64,000 bases of DNA from Nymphaea colorata. Taxonomy: Eukaryota > Streptophyta > Magnoliopsida > Nymphaeales > Nymphaeaceae. Both the position numbers and the translations under genes were made by a program. Where the stretch lies: positions 20,165,035-20,229,034 of the forward strand of contig NC_045149.1 of NCBI RefSeq assembly GCF_008831285.2, written 5' to 3'. The first letter of the stretch is position 1. Each line of letters starts with the position of its first letter. Under the pieces are notes generated by a model. That model saw only the letters and a program-made list of their open reading frames with translations, made no database searches and was not told where the DNA came from. Shown here piece by piece: positions 40,667-54,646 of this stretch.

Positions 40667-41619
40667 ACCCACGCGGATGACGGGCTGATGATCTACTCCA
40701 CTGTTACTTTCCTCCTACGTTCTTAAAGAGCAGATGAAAATGACAGGATGGTAGACCAGATTCGCGAATGAGGTGATGGAGCATCATAATTAGTGGGGAT
40801 CGGGTCAGATAGGGATATAAAGACGCGGAAGGAGGGAAGAGATGGGATGCAGTAGGTACAAATTGCAGTGGCAGAGAAGGGAGGTCATCAACAGTTTGAA
40901 ACCATCAAAAGCAATCGGTTGATGCTTTGCTTAGATCAAGGAGCATATTTTATCTGACTCAAAATCAGAAAGAAGTTCTGTTTGTCTGTTGTTGCATGCA
41001 CGTTATTTGTTAATATGCACAGCTTCTTGACACTTGGATCAGGAAGCATACTGTAACGCATCAGGCGTTTATAATAAGAAAGTAATTTTTGTTTGCAATT
41101 GCTCCATGCCCACAGTCAAAATCAGCATACATGCGATTATTGAGTATTTGTGCATGTGGACGCGCATAGATAGCAGACTTCAGTGTTACGCTCAAAGCAG
41201 ATAAGAACTGCAACGATGGAGGAGACATCAAAATAGGCATGGAAATGACCCCCCATTTGCAAATTGTTCATTCCAGCTCCAGTGCTGAAAAGAAGCAACC
41301 ACAGGAGTTGTGTCCCAACCATCTACCATCATCTATCGGTGTTGATCGTAGTTGAAAGCAGTAAGAGAAAAATTAATGGGTTCATATGCATATTTGACTT
41401 GCGCTGTCTATGCATACAAACAAAAACAGTTTTGTCCAGGCTGCGGAGCTAATTCACTAGCTTCTTTTCCCCATCCAGAACATTATTATTACAACCAAAA
41501 AAACAATAATGACAAGAAAAAACTGTCATAAACTAATTTTTTCAACCACATTAGGATATTTGAATAAGCAAATGATATATTATAAATATAAAAAATAAAA
41601 ACTAGATCGAACCATACTG
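40667..41619. other. convergent intergenic region (3' ends of NPF and pyruvate kinase)
   Basis: Separates the NPF stop codon (40664-40666) from the pyruvate kinase stop codon (41620-41622). It presumably holds both 3' UTRs. No coding sequence seen. Confidence 0.6.
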
Positions 41620-44600
41620 TCATCCTTGTACTTTCCTAACTTGAATATGATGTGTGGATTCTTCACGCCAGATCGGCTGAGTCCCACTCTGCACAAGAGT
41701 GACCTGAGAACCTGCTTTCAACAGACTGTGGGTCTGAAATAACAAACATATATCATATCAGATAGACTGATAATAGATGCACATTCACTTTTGGGCAAAG
41801 AAACCTGCCGAACTTTTTTCCGACGAAAAATTTTAAAGAGTCTATTAGGGAAAAGGAGACGCTCTATCCATCTTTTAACAATAAATTTAGACATTGCAAT
41901 GGAAAAGACAAAGGATATTTTACACATTTGAATAATTTTCTGTGAGAAGCTGCCATGGAAACAGAAGCTTCAAGGATATAGTATCAGGTAAAAGGTGTTA
42001 ACGGATCAACTCTAATCAGTTAAATGCAGCAAAAACAGATTCTTAACAGAATCTGCACATCAAAGAAAAGGAAAACCTGAAAATCTAGGGATAACCTAGG
42101 TGGATATTATATACGTGATTTTTTTTTAAAAAAAAGGGGGCATTTGACAACTAATTATAAAACCAAAATCCAGCTCTTTGAAAGTTACCCATTCAAATCC
42201 CATTTGAACAGATGAATACCTGGTATCTGCAACCATGAGAGGACGGGAAGGAGAGAGGAGATGAGGGTACCGTAGGATGCAGTGGTGGTGTCATTGGGGG
42301 TCTTAAAATGGAAGAACCACGTTTAAGAAAGGGCTGGGGTCCATTACATACATGGAATGCCCTTCTGGACGGGGTTGGTGCCCCCTTAGACCCAACCTAT
42401 CAATGTAAAATTTTCCCTTAAAACACTAAATTTATAAGGGGCAATAAGAAACACTCAATTACTTGAGCACTCCAAGATCCTCCTCCCTCTCTCTCTCTCT
42501 CTTTTACATACCAAGTCGCACATCTTCACGTTTTGTTGTCTATCTAGTACGAACTTTTCTTAAGGTTCGAAAAAAAAGTTGATTTTTTTACAATATCCAA
42601 TATTCAGATGCATGCCATTTTTTTCTTCTGTTTCCTTTTTCCATTTTGGAGGTCTAGGTACATTCTAATTGCAATAAATTGTTAATTAAATAAGAAATAA
42701 ATAAATAGATTACTTTACCTTCCTTTTAGCAGTAAGTAACCGTTTAATAAGTATTTTTTTTCTCATTGTCTATGTCGTGCTGGAGCCCTGACTTAAATTT
42801 CTGCATCCACCTCTGGGGACTTGCAAAGAACTAAAATATTTACCATTTCTTTCAAAGTAAAAACTAAAACCAGGCGGATGAAGGAGGTACTGTAAATTTG
42901 GTATAAAAAGTTTAAGATTTCTGCCAATGCAAAAACAAAAATAAGGCAGGCTAAGGAGATTCTGCAAATTGGTTATCCATTGGCATTCCCATCAATGAAG
43001 GAAACAAAAAGTGTCATAGGAACGTTTTGTAGATTCTAAACTCAAGCTTAAAATAAGTCAAACTCATGATGAGACCACTCATGGCTTATGCAATAGGAAA
43101 AGTTACAAAAATCAATAACTAGGTCTGGCATCCAAGGAAAACCATAGACAAGGCTAGTTCACCCATATAGTTCACCGCAAGAACCAATTAGATTCCAGAA
43201 ACTGTATCCAATGAAGGCACATACAATCAGAGAAAGAGAGAGAGAGAGAGTTATTACCACCAAGACAGAGAGTGCCCTGGAAAATGTTTCTTCTGCATCA
43301 TCTGAGAAGTCCATGTATATCGGGAGGATTCCATGATAGAGTGCCAGCCTCTGCTTCACCCTTTCCCTGCAAAATGCCAAGCAGCCTGTTCTTTAGAAAG
43401 AAAATCCTTGAGCAGAAAAATAAAAAGAAAATCCAGTTCAATCAAAATAGCGCAAATAAAAGGACGTTGTGCTTTAATCAACAGAGCTTACTGATTTGTG
43501 AAAGCAAAAACTGTAGAAGAAGGTCTATAATGGCTTAACAGTGTGGCCATGGATCCAGTTCTTGTGAAAACAAGTATGGGAGTCCCAAGAGTGTTCGCCA
43601 TTGTAGTTGTGTGATAAGCAAACATTGAACTCATGTCACCCTGGAAAAAGATTCAAAGAATGAGCTTAATGCATGTGCATGTAGTTTACTGAAATCAATA
43701 AAGAGAAAACAATTTCCTATTCAATTTATCAGTCAAACAAAACAATCTTCAATTCCATCTCACAACAGAAGAAGTACCTTGGCTGACGTAGCAGAGTTTG
43801 AAGAGATTGTTGCACCAAAAGTAGATAACTCAGTCCTTAAAGCCACACTATGCATGACTTTAACAGCTTTTAGAGGATATCTAGTTACATAATTATAACA
43901 AACGGAAATGCATCAACAAAAAGGTGATGATAACAAGGCAAAAGGTGTTAGCAAAAGAATCAGACAAAAAAATCAGAGAATATAGTACTGAATACGGTAT
44001 TCAGAACTTCCACTCCCTTTGCAGTCTTGGGTGGACAAATCTTCAAGAATGACTTGTTTAGAATTCAGTAATTTGATTAATAATTATTCGAACAGTGAGT
44101 CCAAAGCAATTGAATAATGAAGATGTTCAGAATTCGCCAGAACCCAACACTATGATTAAACATTCAGAATTTCAATAGAGAATAGGTGAACATATTCATG
44201 TACTTGATGAAAAGTTCGGCAACGAGAATAGCAAAGCCAGCTGTCTACCCAATTTCACCGACCAGTTAGAGAGCATATATAGGATTCTTACAACTTAAAG
44301 CAAGAGGAAAAAATCCTTTTCTTCTTGACAATCATGCTAAAGATCAATGGAAGTCAAAAACAAAGGGATTCATGACACAGTTTCATCCATATTAGGCATC
44401 TCAAGCTAACAAACCCCCTCACAACAGTCCAAGAAAGTATAACCATAGTCACCAGTCTTGTTTTTGGTTGTTCATGGCAGACGCATCTTCAGATATTTTA
44501 TGAAAAGGGGAGTTTCCTGCAAGCTACAAAACAAAGAACCTTCCTCTCTTTTTAACCATGAACCATATGCAGATCATGTGATGAAAGATATGACCCGTCA

Positions 44601-46599
44601 TGCACTTTACAAAAGTAGGTGTTTCAAGGAAACAGAGATGGAAGAACATTCTATTTTGTTCATCACATTCTTCAAATCTGATAAATTAATATTTGGAAAT
44701 GTAGTGAACCTACATAAGTGCCGAGTAATTTTGTTCTCATTTTCATGATTAACTTAAAATACCACCAACATTTCAGGCCTAAGGTAACACTCAAATTGGT
44801 AAAGTATACTTACTTTCCATGGGCAGTTTCGCCAGACAGCATGACAGCATCAGCTCCTTGTCTCACTGCAATTGCTATATCAGAAACTTCAGCTCTTGTT
44901 GGTGTTGGATGGTTTATCATGCTCTCCAACATGTTGGTGGCAACTATTACTGGTTTCCCCATGCTACGACACTTCCTGATGATCTCTTCCTATTTTGCAT
45001 CAGTGAGAAATTTGACTAAGGTTAAAACTATTTTCTTTTTCAGTTAGAAGTTCTGATCTCTACACAAGACAAGAAGAACAATTGTGATGCTTTTCTAACA
45101 TCAGGTGGGGCAATTCAAGGTGAAAAAGAAAAAAGTTGATAAGATGCCTCCCATAGTAGTGTGGATTCCCCACAAAATTTAAATTTTAGCTTCATTAGTA
45201 ACATCAACTAGGAAACTAAATGCAGCAATGAGAAAGCTTCCATTTACATTTTAAAATCCTCAGACTAAGTAACAAACACTCTACCAGAATAGTCTCCAAT
45301 TACTATAAATAGAGCTTGGCATAAGGTTAAGAACAAGATGGTACAAGGACATGCTCTACTGATTAATAACAAATAGTAAGCTAAACTTCTATTTGGAAAT
45401 CATTCATGAGAGACAACACTCTAGTTTCAGCTAGACGGAACTTTATGTTAGAAATTAGTAATGTCCACAATTTGTGGAACAGACCTAGGATGCTATGGAG
45501 TATGGACTAATTTCCAAAAAAATAGTGCTTGTAGTTTCTAAGTTTAGCAAAATAATTCAGTCAAGACAGCTTCCTTTTTGTCCCTGATAAACGTGCTGAG
45601 GTAGGCAGATCAGTATCCATTAATGCAAAGAGATACACCCAGATCAATACTCATGACCTTCCTCATCTGGAAAGTCTTAACTTCATTGTCCTAAACTGGT
45701 GGAAGGAGATCTTCTTGGCAATAAGACACCAAAAGAAAAAGGAACCTCTGCACAACATAGACACACTTTATCTATATGCATACGTATGTGTGAGTGTACA
45801 CATGGGGTATCTTCCAGGGTCATAAATATATCACAGAACACATTTCATACAACAATCAAAGTTGGAAATGCAAGATTACCAGGTTCTTTCAAGTTATGCT
45901 AAAGATAACATGACCATTGTTTTAAGTTCCAACTTCTGAAATTTCTGCAGCTTAAAGATTAAAGGCGACTTGAACATGTCAATGGCACTCTGGAGTCTGG
46001 ACTCATCATAACAGTGAGATGCATGTTTAGGAACCAGTAACAGAAAGTTAGAGAACAACTTGTTTTAGCATATTAATTTATATTTTCCTTTTCCATAATC
46101 TGGTCCCAACACATCCCAATCCTTAGTTAAATGACTCATTAACAGAAATATAGAATCATTGTAAGGTGCACTTTAATGTATATCTAAGCCTGGGCATCGG
46201 GCCGGCCCAGCCCGATAACGAGTCGGGCCCTGGCCGACCCGACATCTAAAACTCGGGCCTGGACCTGGCCCAACTCGAAAAACCAGAGCTGAGCCCAGCC
46301 CAGGCAGGGACCGATTACATTAAAAAAATATATTTTAATATAAAATAAGACATAAAAATAATTAATTGTAATAAATATTATAAATATATATATATAATTA
46401 ATTAAAATTTAAAAAAAAAATCATTATCAGGCCCACCCGGGCTGGCCCGATAACAAGTCGGGCCGGGTGCCCGGCAGCAGCCCGGCCCGGTGCCCAGGCT
46501 TATGTATATCTCATTCATGTATCGGCGGGTGTATGTGTGTAAGTGAGAGAAAGAGGGGAACAGAATGACATGTTGCCAGTAAAAGTAGTGATTTGGAAA

Positions 46600-46680
<81 letters not shown>

Positions 46681-49600
46681 GCAGAGAGACAGAGACAGAG
46701 AGAGTCACTTAACAGTCTCTGTGTGGGTGGGTGTGGGTGTGTGTGGGTGTGCATATGAGAGAGACAGATACAGAGACAGGGATGAATGAGACCATGTTAG
46801 TAGAAGTAGTGATTGAAGCAAAATAGAAGGAAAAGCTGTTTGACAATCTGTGTTTCACCTTAATCTGGTCAGAAAATGAGGTTGACAATTGCTAGAATGT
46901 CCACATCCCAATCACAATAGGTAGGCATTTGCCGTAGAATACAATCAAAACAAGTAGGAGGTAATCATGAATTATCTTCATGAGTCAAATAGAAGATCTA
47001 GAATAAACTATAAGGCATACCTGTAGTAGAGGGACCTCCTCAATTGGAAGTTCTGCTCCTAGGTCTCCACGTGCCACCATTGCCTAGAAAAAGTTTCCAA
47101 GTGACTTGAGCATATATAAAATAAGCATATCTATCTAGCTGCAAAAATATACAGAAAGACATAAATGACTTGAACCAGCATGATGTTGTCATCAAATAAA
47201 AGCTTACAACCAGATCACAGCACAGTGTAAACTCCAGGTCTGCAAATTTGTTTTGGTTGTCTTCACTATTATTCTCGGAATAAAAGCTTTGGTTACCATC
47301 ATATGTACCAGCTTAAGACTCACCGAGTAGAGTCTATGTGGAGATCAACGCATGGGGCCAAGTTTGGGATTGCAGTCAGCTTTAAGTACTGAACACATGA
47401 ATTATTTAGAACCCCCTCAAACTTAAAAGAGATCCCATACCACACCATGCTCTTCTTGCATTTTGAGAGATGCAGGGAAAACCCAACCGAACTGTGTATC
47501 TCTAGGAATCACAATCAGCAATAACTTGTCTGACATAGAACATAAAGAATGCCCAACGATAAGGGACTTTACAATATGCATCCACCATCTAATCATAGTG
47601 ACAAATGTAAGAGACTATAACAAGGATATAGTAAAGCAACATCACGTCACTATTTCATCTTCACAAAATGATCATGAGTGCTGAGAAGATCACAATTCTA
47701 TCATAGCTATTTGGACTTTCATTGGCTACTTGCTGAAAAACTAAATTGGGGCACCTTTCCATGTAATTTACATAACATTTTGCAAACTAACTCCCAGTAT
47801 TTTTCATAATTTGCCTAAAAATCCAACATAATACAAAAGAATCAATTTCCATCACATTTTTGCTTCACTGAACCAAAAGATATGGTTTTCAGTTTTTCTC
47901 TAGAAAATGTGTTAATGTAAAGCACTAAGGGTACTTAGTTAGGTCATAGACAAGGAGTTACAGAATGACTTTACACACTGTGTGTCAGCCACAAGTCCAC
48001 CTGCAGCCAACAATCGCAATCTTTAAAAGGTCTCAACTTTCACTTGTCAAGTTTAAGAATAACAAAGATTTTCACATTTACTTCGCAAGTGACCCTCATG
48101 TTGCTTCTGAAAAAGAACAAAATTAACAAAGATGACGAATCACAGGAAAAGCAAATGTCCCCTGAAAGAACAAGTTTTCCACCTTCAAGTCATATGATCA
48201 TAGATTCCGATACTGGCCCCAGAAACAATTTGATGATACATTTTCACAAGATATTTTACATTTTCCATGAAGGACTTGGCACTCAAAAAACAAAGACCAA
48301 AGGATATACTTCCACAAAATTTTCTCATTATCAAAAGTACATATTGCAGAACAGGAAAAAGTAAAATAGCAAAAGATACCAAGAATATGAACATGAAACT
48401 TTTGCAGATATCAGCCATTTCCGTCATGAAAACTTCATGGTTAAATGATGTTACTAGTTGTGAATATAGTGCCAACTAAAATAAACCAAGGGCTCTCATG
48501 CTTAGACTGTTTGAAGGATTGTGTATCTTTTGACCAAATTCCAAGAAAAACTCAAACAAAAATGTGAAGGGCACAGAGGCACCTTTTTTTACAGGAAAAC
48601 AAATTTTTCTGATATTTTCCTCTACCCTAACATCAATAAAGAACGAGGATTTTACATTAAAATACAACACCAATATAAAGTCCAGTCCAGCACATCAGAT
48701 AACAGGAAAAGCACACTTCTGTTTTAGAACATTCAACACGAAAGCAGATTATAAGAACACGATCTTTTGGGATGAAAGGCAAGAGTAACTGTAGAAAGAC
48801 ACTTTTCAGATGCAAATAAAGCTTGCTGGAATGTCAAAATCGTAAGATTTTCACAGGCATCATAAAACCAGCAATATGCTTTCACTTGAGAGAAAAGAGA
48901 AAAGGGACAACTGAAAGAGTGACATAAGTTATGTCGAAAAGCCATACCCCATCAGATGCTGATATTATGGAATGCAGATTCGGTATGGAATCTGCACTTT
49001 CTATTTTGACTGTCACATGAATATCTGATCCACAGCCTAACAAGACACAAATAATATCATCAATGATAGAAAGGGAGGAAAAAAACAGAAAAAGCAAAAG
49101 GTAGGGCTTAGTATTATACTTTTCAAGTAATCCTTCAATTCATGAACCACTTTAGCGTCCTTTACAAAAGAAACAGCATAAAAGTCAACTTTATTATCAA
49201 CCCCAAATTTGATGTCTTCCCAGTCTTTTTCTGCAATGAATAAAATCAAATAACGTTAAAGGCAACATGCCAATTTTGTATCCTGAAAACAGTAAGATCG
49301 TATCATCAACAAGCGAGACAATCCCTCAACATATGGTGATAGCTTTCTACCTGTATAGTTTTCTACCTGTTATAGATGGCAAGGTTGCACTTTTTCCACG
49401 AACATTCAAATGTCGCCTTGATTTAAGCTCGCCTCCATCAATAACTTTACATTTAACAGTATCTGCTGTCTTTTCCTTCACAGATAATGACATCATACCT
49501 CCTATTTTAGAAAGGGGACAACTGTTAGTGCTGAACCATGTGAAAGCCAGTTGGTTAACCAGTGAATCTTGCATGGAAAACAAGACAGTGATATGTGTTC

Positions 49601-52600
49601 AGGACAAAATTAGCCACAATGAGAAGCCCACCACCATTCAACAACCAATGATTATCTTACTCGACATTAGATAGACATGGCCGTCTCGTAGTTGTTCCTA
49701 CTTCGTTCCAGAAAGGAAGCAACTTTCCATCTCAAAACTGACTGGTATATGAGAAACGAAAGAAAAAATAGCACCTCCAAAGGCTCAAACACAACGTGTG
49801 ATAAGTTAGGCCAATATAAGCTAGGGTCAAATTGATCACTGGCAATAGAATAGTCACATGGATAACTATAACCACGGATCAAAGGCCTTTCACTGACAAT
49901 TGCTTGACAACAAACACTTTTATGTATTGCATAGTCATAATTGGCTCAGGATCCCCGACTGCCAAGGTTAATCTTAAGAAAAAGTAAAACATATATAAAT
50001 ACCTCAGCACAAAATGCAAAAATAAGCATATTTGACATATAGAGTCCAATGTTGATACCGGACAGCTTAAGTTTGCAGATAAAACTTAACTATGAATCTT
50101 CAACCAAAACTTGCTTCACCATTCTCAATATCACCTGTACTTCTATTGGGCCAATCAAGTCCCAGTGATTTTATTCGTCATCAGACTCACAAAAAGCCCC
50201 CCTTTATCTCCTAATCTTTTGAGATCTAAATCTGTCAGACCTTGGTGATCTTATTACAATGGCCTCTATCCAATCAGTCATCCTGTTTATGAAGGTATTG
50301 GAGGTCAATCCTCAATAAATTGTGGACCTAATTTTTTATGGACAGTTAGCTGTAGCATGTTTTCATTAAGACATAATAGAATTATACAAAATAAAAGTTG
50401 AGGCATACCATCAACCAAAAGTGCATCTCCAACTTCTACATCATTCACAAAGTCATCATAATTCACACTGACGGTGTCTTCAGAGCTGACACCTCTTCTT
50501 ATCGTGAAACTGAACTCCTGGCCAGCCTTAAGCATGAGAGGTTGGGGAACATCTCCACTTCTAACCTCAGGGCCCTAAATGATAATTCCAACATCAAATG
50601 TCAAATGCTAGTACAGAACCAAGTCTAAAGATTGAAAATAACAGATCATATAAAGTAGTCAACATGCACCATGCAATCTAAAAAAGTTCAAGTTTTAAAG
50701 TCTGTCTCCTGCAGATCTTTTCAATTAAATTTATGATGAAATGCAGTACTAGTTCACCAGTTTAAGGCTTAAGGCTCACAAGTATTTGGTGTGAAGTAGT
50801 CAAAAAGCAAAAAAAAACATTTATTGCTCAATTCACATTGGAAAAAGCATGAGATAAAGGAATCATTAAGAATCTGTGCACAAGAACCATCAACTAGCAT
50901 GAATCGTGAGTTTTCTTTTTTTCATGAGCATCCGATAACTGTTAAAATCCTTATAACTAAATCAAAGGGTTTATTCCAGCAGAAACAAGAAACATGGAGA
51001 ATAAGAAAAGCAGTGATAAAGTAAACTGAACCTTAGAAATTATAGGGCCTGATATATCAATATAACATTGAATCTCATTTATGCTAGCATACAGCTACTA
51101 ACATGAACACACACATAAACCCACAATAATCACCGCGGTCATAAACGTCAAGCCCTTTCAATTTTTTATCTGCTGACAGTATCTGCAAAACAACCAAGTG
51201 TTCTAGTATGCACTCAACATGCTGCATTAGATAAAATAATTGCACACAAATCAGCATACAGCATTAACTTTCTCAAGCAGTCCAATGAAAAATCCATGCA
51301 ATGCCATGTTGTTAAGCCATAAGTGAATCATCCGCACAGAAAAATTCCAATGCAACTGCACGATAATTGAATTAGCATGTTATATTACCAACTAATGGCA
51401 CAAAACCGGCACCCACAAAATCCTGGAGCAGAAAGACATGCATAAGTAGGTAAAGCAGTAGCACCACGACCATAGTGCTGCTGAACACTAGTGAACATGC
51501 AGAAAAATAAAGCAAATAGGAATTCTGAAATTTGAATTCCCACTGTTAAATCTTAGTTTCATATTTTTACGCCAAAAGAAGCATATATTTGGAAGCAAGA
51601 AAAAAATCATAAGTCATAAGGTATGTCTACCACTTTGAACAAGACGCAAACGAGGCTGTGAATGGCAAAGATGATACAAACAATTAGCATACCTTTGTAT
51701 CAAGCATTATTGCAATCACATTATCTTTCGATTGAGCATTGTACTCCCTAACAAGATCAATTGTCTTCTTGTGTGATGCATGATCTCCATGGGACATGTT
51801 TAATCTTGCAACATTCATGCCCTCCTCAGCTAGTTTCCAGATCATTTCTCGTGTGCTTGTTGATGGACCAATAGTACACACTATCTTGGTTTTTCTTCGA
51901 CAATCTGTGGTTCTGGAAGACTCCAAGCTTGAATCAATTGTTTGATTTCCAAAACTAAAATTTGATATCTGCACAAGAAAAATAAACATTAGTTTCCTAC
52001 AGATTTTTACAAAAGATTTCAGAAAAATGAGATTGTAAGTAGCTGAATTTGTCAAGCTGAAAAAAGATCCACAAATCATCCCCTGACTTCACATGCAACA
52101 AAATGAATCTTGCAGGAAAACTAAATAAGCCACTGACTTTCAAAACAATTAGGGATTACATACCATGTAACATCTGCCAAAATCTTATAAAAATAACTAA
52201 AAGAAAACAAACAAATCATAGAATGCTTCAAAAGTTCCCATATTGAACGGAGCATCTCAAAGATAAATGTTTCAAATAATGAGAGTTTAGTGCATCTCAA
52301 ACAAACAATAGCTTAGATAAGCTAATATATGTGTATTTTTTATAGGTAGCTAGCTCATTTTTTACAGTTTATGCCACTGTGTGCAAAACCGCACATCAAA
52401 TGTAGAAAATTGGTCAACAAAAAATAGGAAATTAGCTTGCATAACTCTCAGTTTCATCCTCACAGGATTGTAATGCCTGTCTTTCAATCATCATCATCGC
52501 CAAACACTAATTTTTCTTCAATTCTCCACAATAAACCACTGGAAATTCATCCAGTCAACACAATCAAATAATGTATTAGATTTTTCTAAATGAAAAATGG

Positions 52601-54543
52601 TTGATTGGAGATCATTATCAGACTGACTGCATTCTATCCGTGAGTATCCCACCAGAGCGCTTTCTAATAGGCCATGAACTAGATCAGCATCATTCTCAAC
52701 GAATCCATAAGAAGTGATCCAATTTGTTCATCGGGTCCCCAAAGATCTTGAGCGACCGATCCGGCAAAACAACTCAAAAGATAAAGAAGTATCGTTAATT
52801 TCTTCATGCTCGTTCCAAGTTCCAAGTACCATTTGGACAAATAAAAATCCTCTTCCTCACATGATGTCTTCTTCAAATAGATAGATATAGGATCTATGGA
52901 GCAATTACTTAGAAGTACATTTTGTGCTTGTGACATGATGCCTTTAGAGGTCAGCATTGAAATTCGCCTATTGGCACCAAATTCAGGGACAACTTTAGAG
53001 AGAGTTGTCTTGCGCCCCTAGGTAAGACGGATGCAACGGGAAGAAGTGGCATTTGGAAGTGTTTCACACATTATAATTGTATCCGGAGATTGGACAAATG
53101 ATTCACTGATAGAAAGCGGTAGTACAACCCAAGGGTTGGGCTGTTCACCCATGCCAGCCCCAGCCACCACCCTCTTCTTCCTTCCCACCATGCTGCTGCC
53201 ATTGACATCAAGCAACCGTCATTGTAGCCCTTCTACCCTATCCCTTCATCTCTTTGACATGTTTATTAGTTGTTCAGCGATCTGCCAGGAAAAGGACGTT
53301 CGGAAGGTTGCAAGGCTGCTGTCTCCCTAAGAAAGCATTCCCACACCATTTTCCACCACCTAATCTGACAATGGTAAAAAAATTGAGGGTACCGAGAAGG
53401 AAATAGAAAAGAAAGATGAGGGAGGCAGCAGTCGACCCCAATAAAGGTGTCTAATCCCGTCAGAAATATCTTTTATCTCCTGATGAAGTTTCTATATTTC
53501 CTGGGGTTCATTTTAAAGACTAAGCCAGAATCTCACCCAAAGGACACCCATTTGATGTGGACAGACAAGAAACATAGTTCTCAACTGTCATCCAACCATG
53601 TCATGGGCTTCCAACGACTCGTATAAACGCCTCCAATATTTGCTAACTTTAACTCTACAACAAAAGCCTAGACAAGCTATTCTGCAGCACATCCTTCACT
53701 AACAAAACATTCCTACGGAGAAATTCAGCTAACATCGATGTGAAACGAAAATTAATAGTATCCGTCGCCCGGCGGGGGGCGGGGGCGGGGAAAGTGGAGA
53801 AATTCCTTATCCTCCTCCCTCTCCATATGACATAAAACAATCCTCCGCCGTTATCGTGATATATAAATTCAGATAGATCTCGACATAGACAAAAAAATAA
53901 TAGATTATGAATCAATCTGGCGTCATGCATGGTACTGCATCGTGCTACCGCTTCCAGGTCCGGTTTCCTGACGGACTGCATTATTCCAACGCTTTCCTCC
54001 ATTAAATGTGTCGCCAGCGACAACAGAGACCATAGACACGATGACTTCAAGTCGTACTCACCTCCTTCCCCCGTCATCGGGAACATCACACGAAAAACAA
54101 AACCAAATTACAACATGTAAACTCGTTGCCTGAAATCGGAAGGGAAGGAAACAAAAAACCTCCGAGCTGCAGCAGATCAATGCACAAAGCACACTAGACA
54201 CATGCACAAAAAAACCAAACCAGCTCGAAAAACAGGGGTCGAAACACGAACTCGTAGCTTGGAGCCTTGAAGCGAACAGAAAACGAACGGAATAATAGAG
54301 ACTCACATAACCAAAGCCATCAGAAGAAGAAGCGGGTCCGGTCGGCCGATTTACGTCATTCGTCTTCACACTCCTCACTTTAAGGACGTTCCCGGGCGAC
54401 CTCCTGCTTCCGGCGGTACGGAGCCGGCCTGGATCGCCGCTCAGCCGCAATAAGCTCAACCGATCGGACGGGCGAATAGCGGCAATGCCGCGCCCCCGGG
54501 CGACTGACGTCATCGGAGAAGCCGTTAGATCCGCTGCAGCCAT
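41620..54543 (-). CDS. PKP: plastidial pyruvate kinase, beta type (PKP2/PKP3-like), complete
   Basis: Twelve exons on the minus strand: 54543-54307, 51968-51693, 50574-50409, 49498-49367, 49230-49120, 49036-48948, 47083-47021, 44989-44814, 43880-43778, 43640-43492, 43366-43261, 41733-41620. They join in frame (1722 nt, 573 aa). The enzyme makes ATP and pyruvate from phosphoenolpyruvate and ADP in plastids, feeding fatty acid synthesis. Residues 1-79 are Ser/Arg-rich and start [11 protein letters not shown], like a transit peptide. The catalytic barrel begins at [14 protein letters not shown] (about 103), with [16 protein letters not shown], the catalytic Lys in [26 protein letters not shown] and [11 protein letters not shown]. 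The C-terminus reads [22 protein letters not shown], as in PKP2/PKP3. The usual acidic linker before the barrel is short or absent. Introns are long, up to 2.3 kb. Confidence 0.93.
46186..46501. mobile_element. MITE with 10-bp target duplication in pyruvate kinase intron 7
   Basis: 316 bp with inverted ends AAGCCTGGGCATCGGGCCGG and CCCGGTGCCCAGGCTT, flanked by perfect ATGTATATCT (46176-46185 and 46502-46511). The ends are GC-rich (GGCCCGG motifs) and the middle is AT-rich. It encodes nothing. A 9-10-bp duplication suits a Mutator-like MITE. Confidence 0.8.
46602..46680. repeat. (AT)n(GA)n compound microsatellite
   Basis: AT run (46602-46644) passing into GA (to about 46680), inside pyruvate kinase intron 7. 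Confidence 0.95.
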
Positions 54544-54623
54544 CGGAAGAGAACAAGACAGTGACGGCGGCGGCGGCGACGACGACAACAACGAGGGAGG
54601 GGGGCAGCAGGAAGTTAGCGGGA

Positions 54624-54646
54624 GTCTCTCTCTCTCTCTCTCTCTC
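54624..54646. repeat. CT/GA tract just upstream of the pyruvate kinase start
   Basis: On the minus strand it is a GA run 81-103 bp before the start codon, within the probable 5' UTR. Confidence 0.9.

Noticed and set aside
53655-54089. Possible extra pyruvate kinase exon in a 144-codon minus frame
   Set aside because: The residues do not resemble the PKP linker, and no acceptor/donor pair fits the phase-0 junction between exons 1 and 2.
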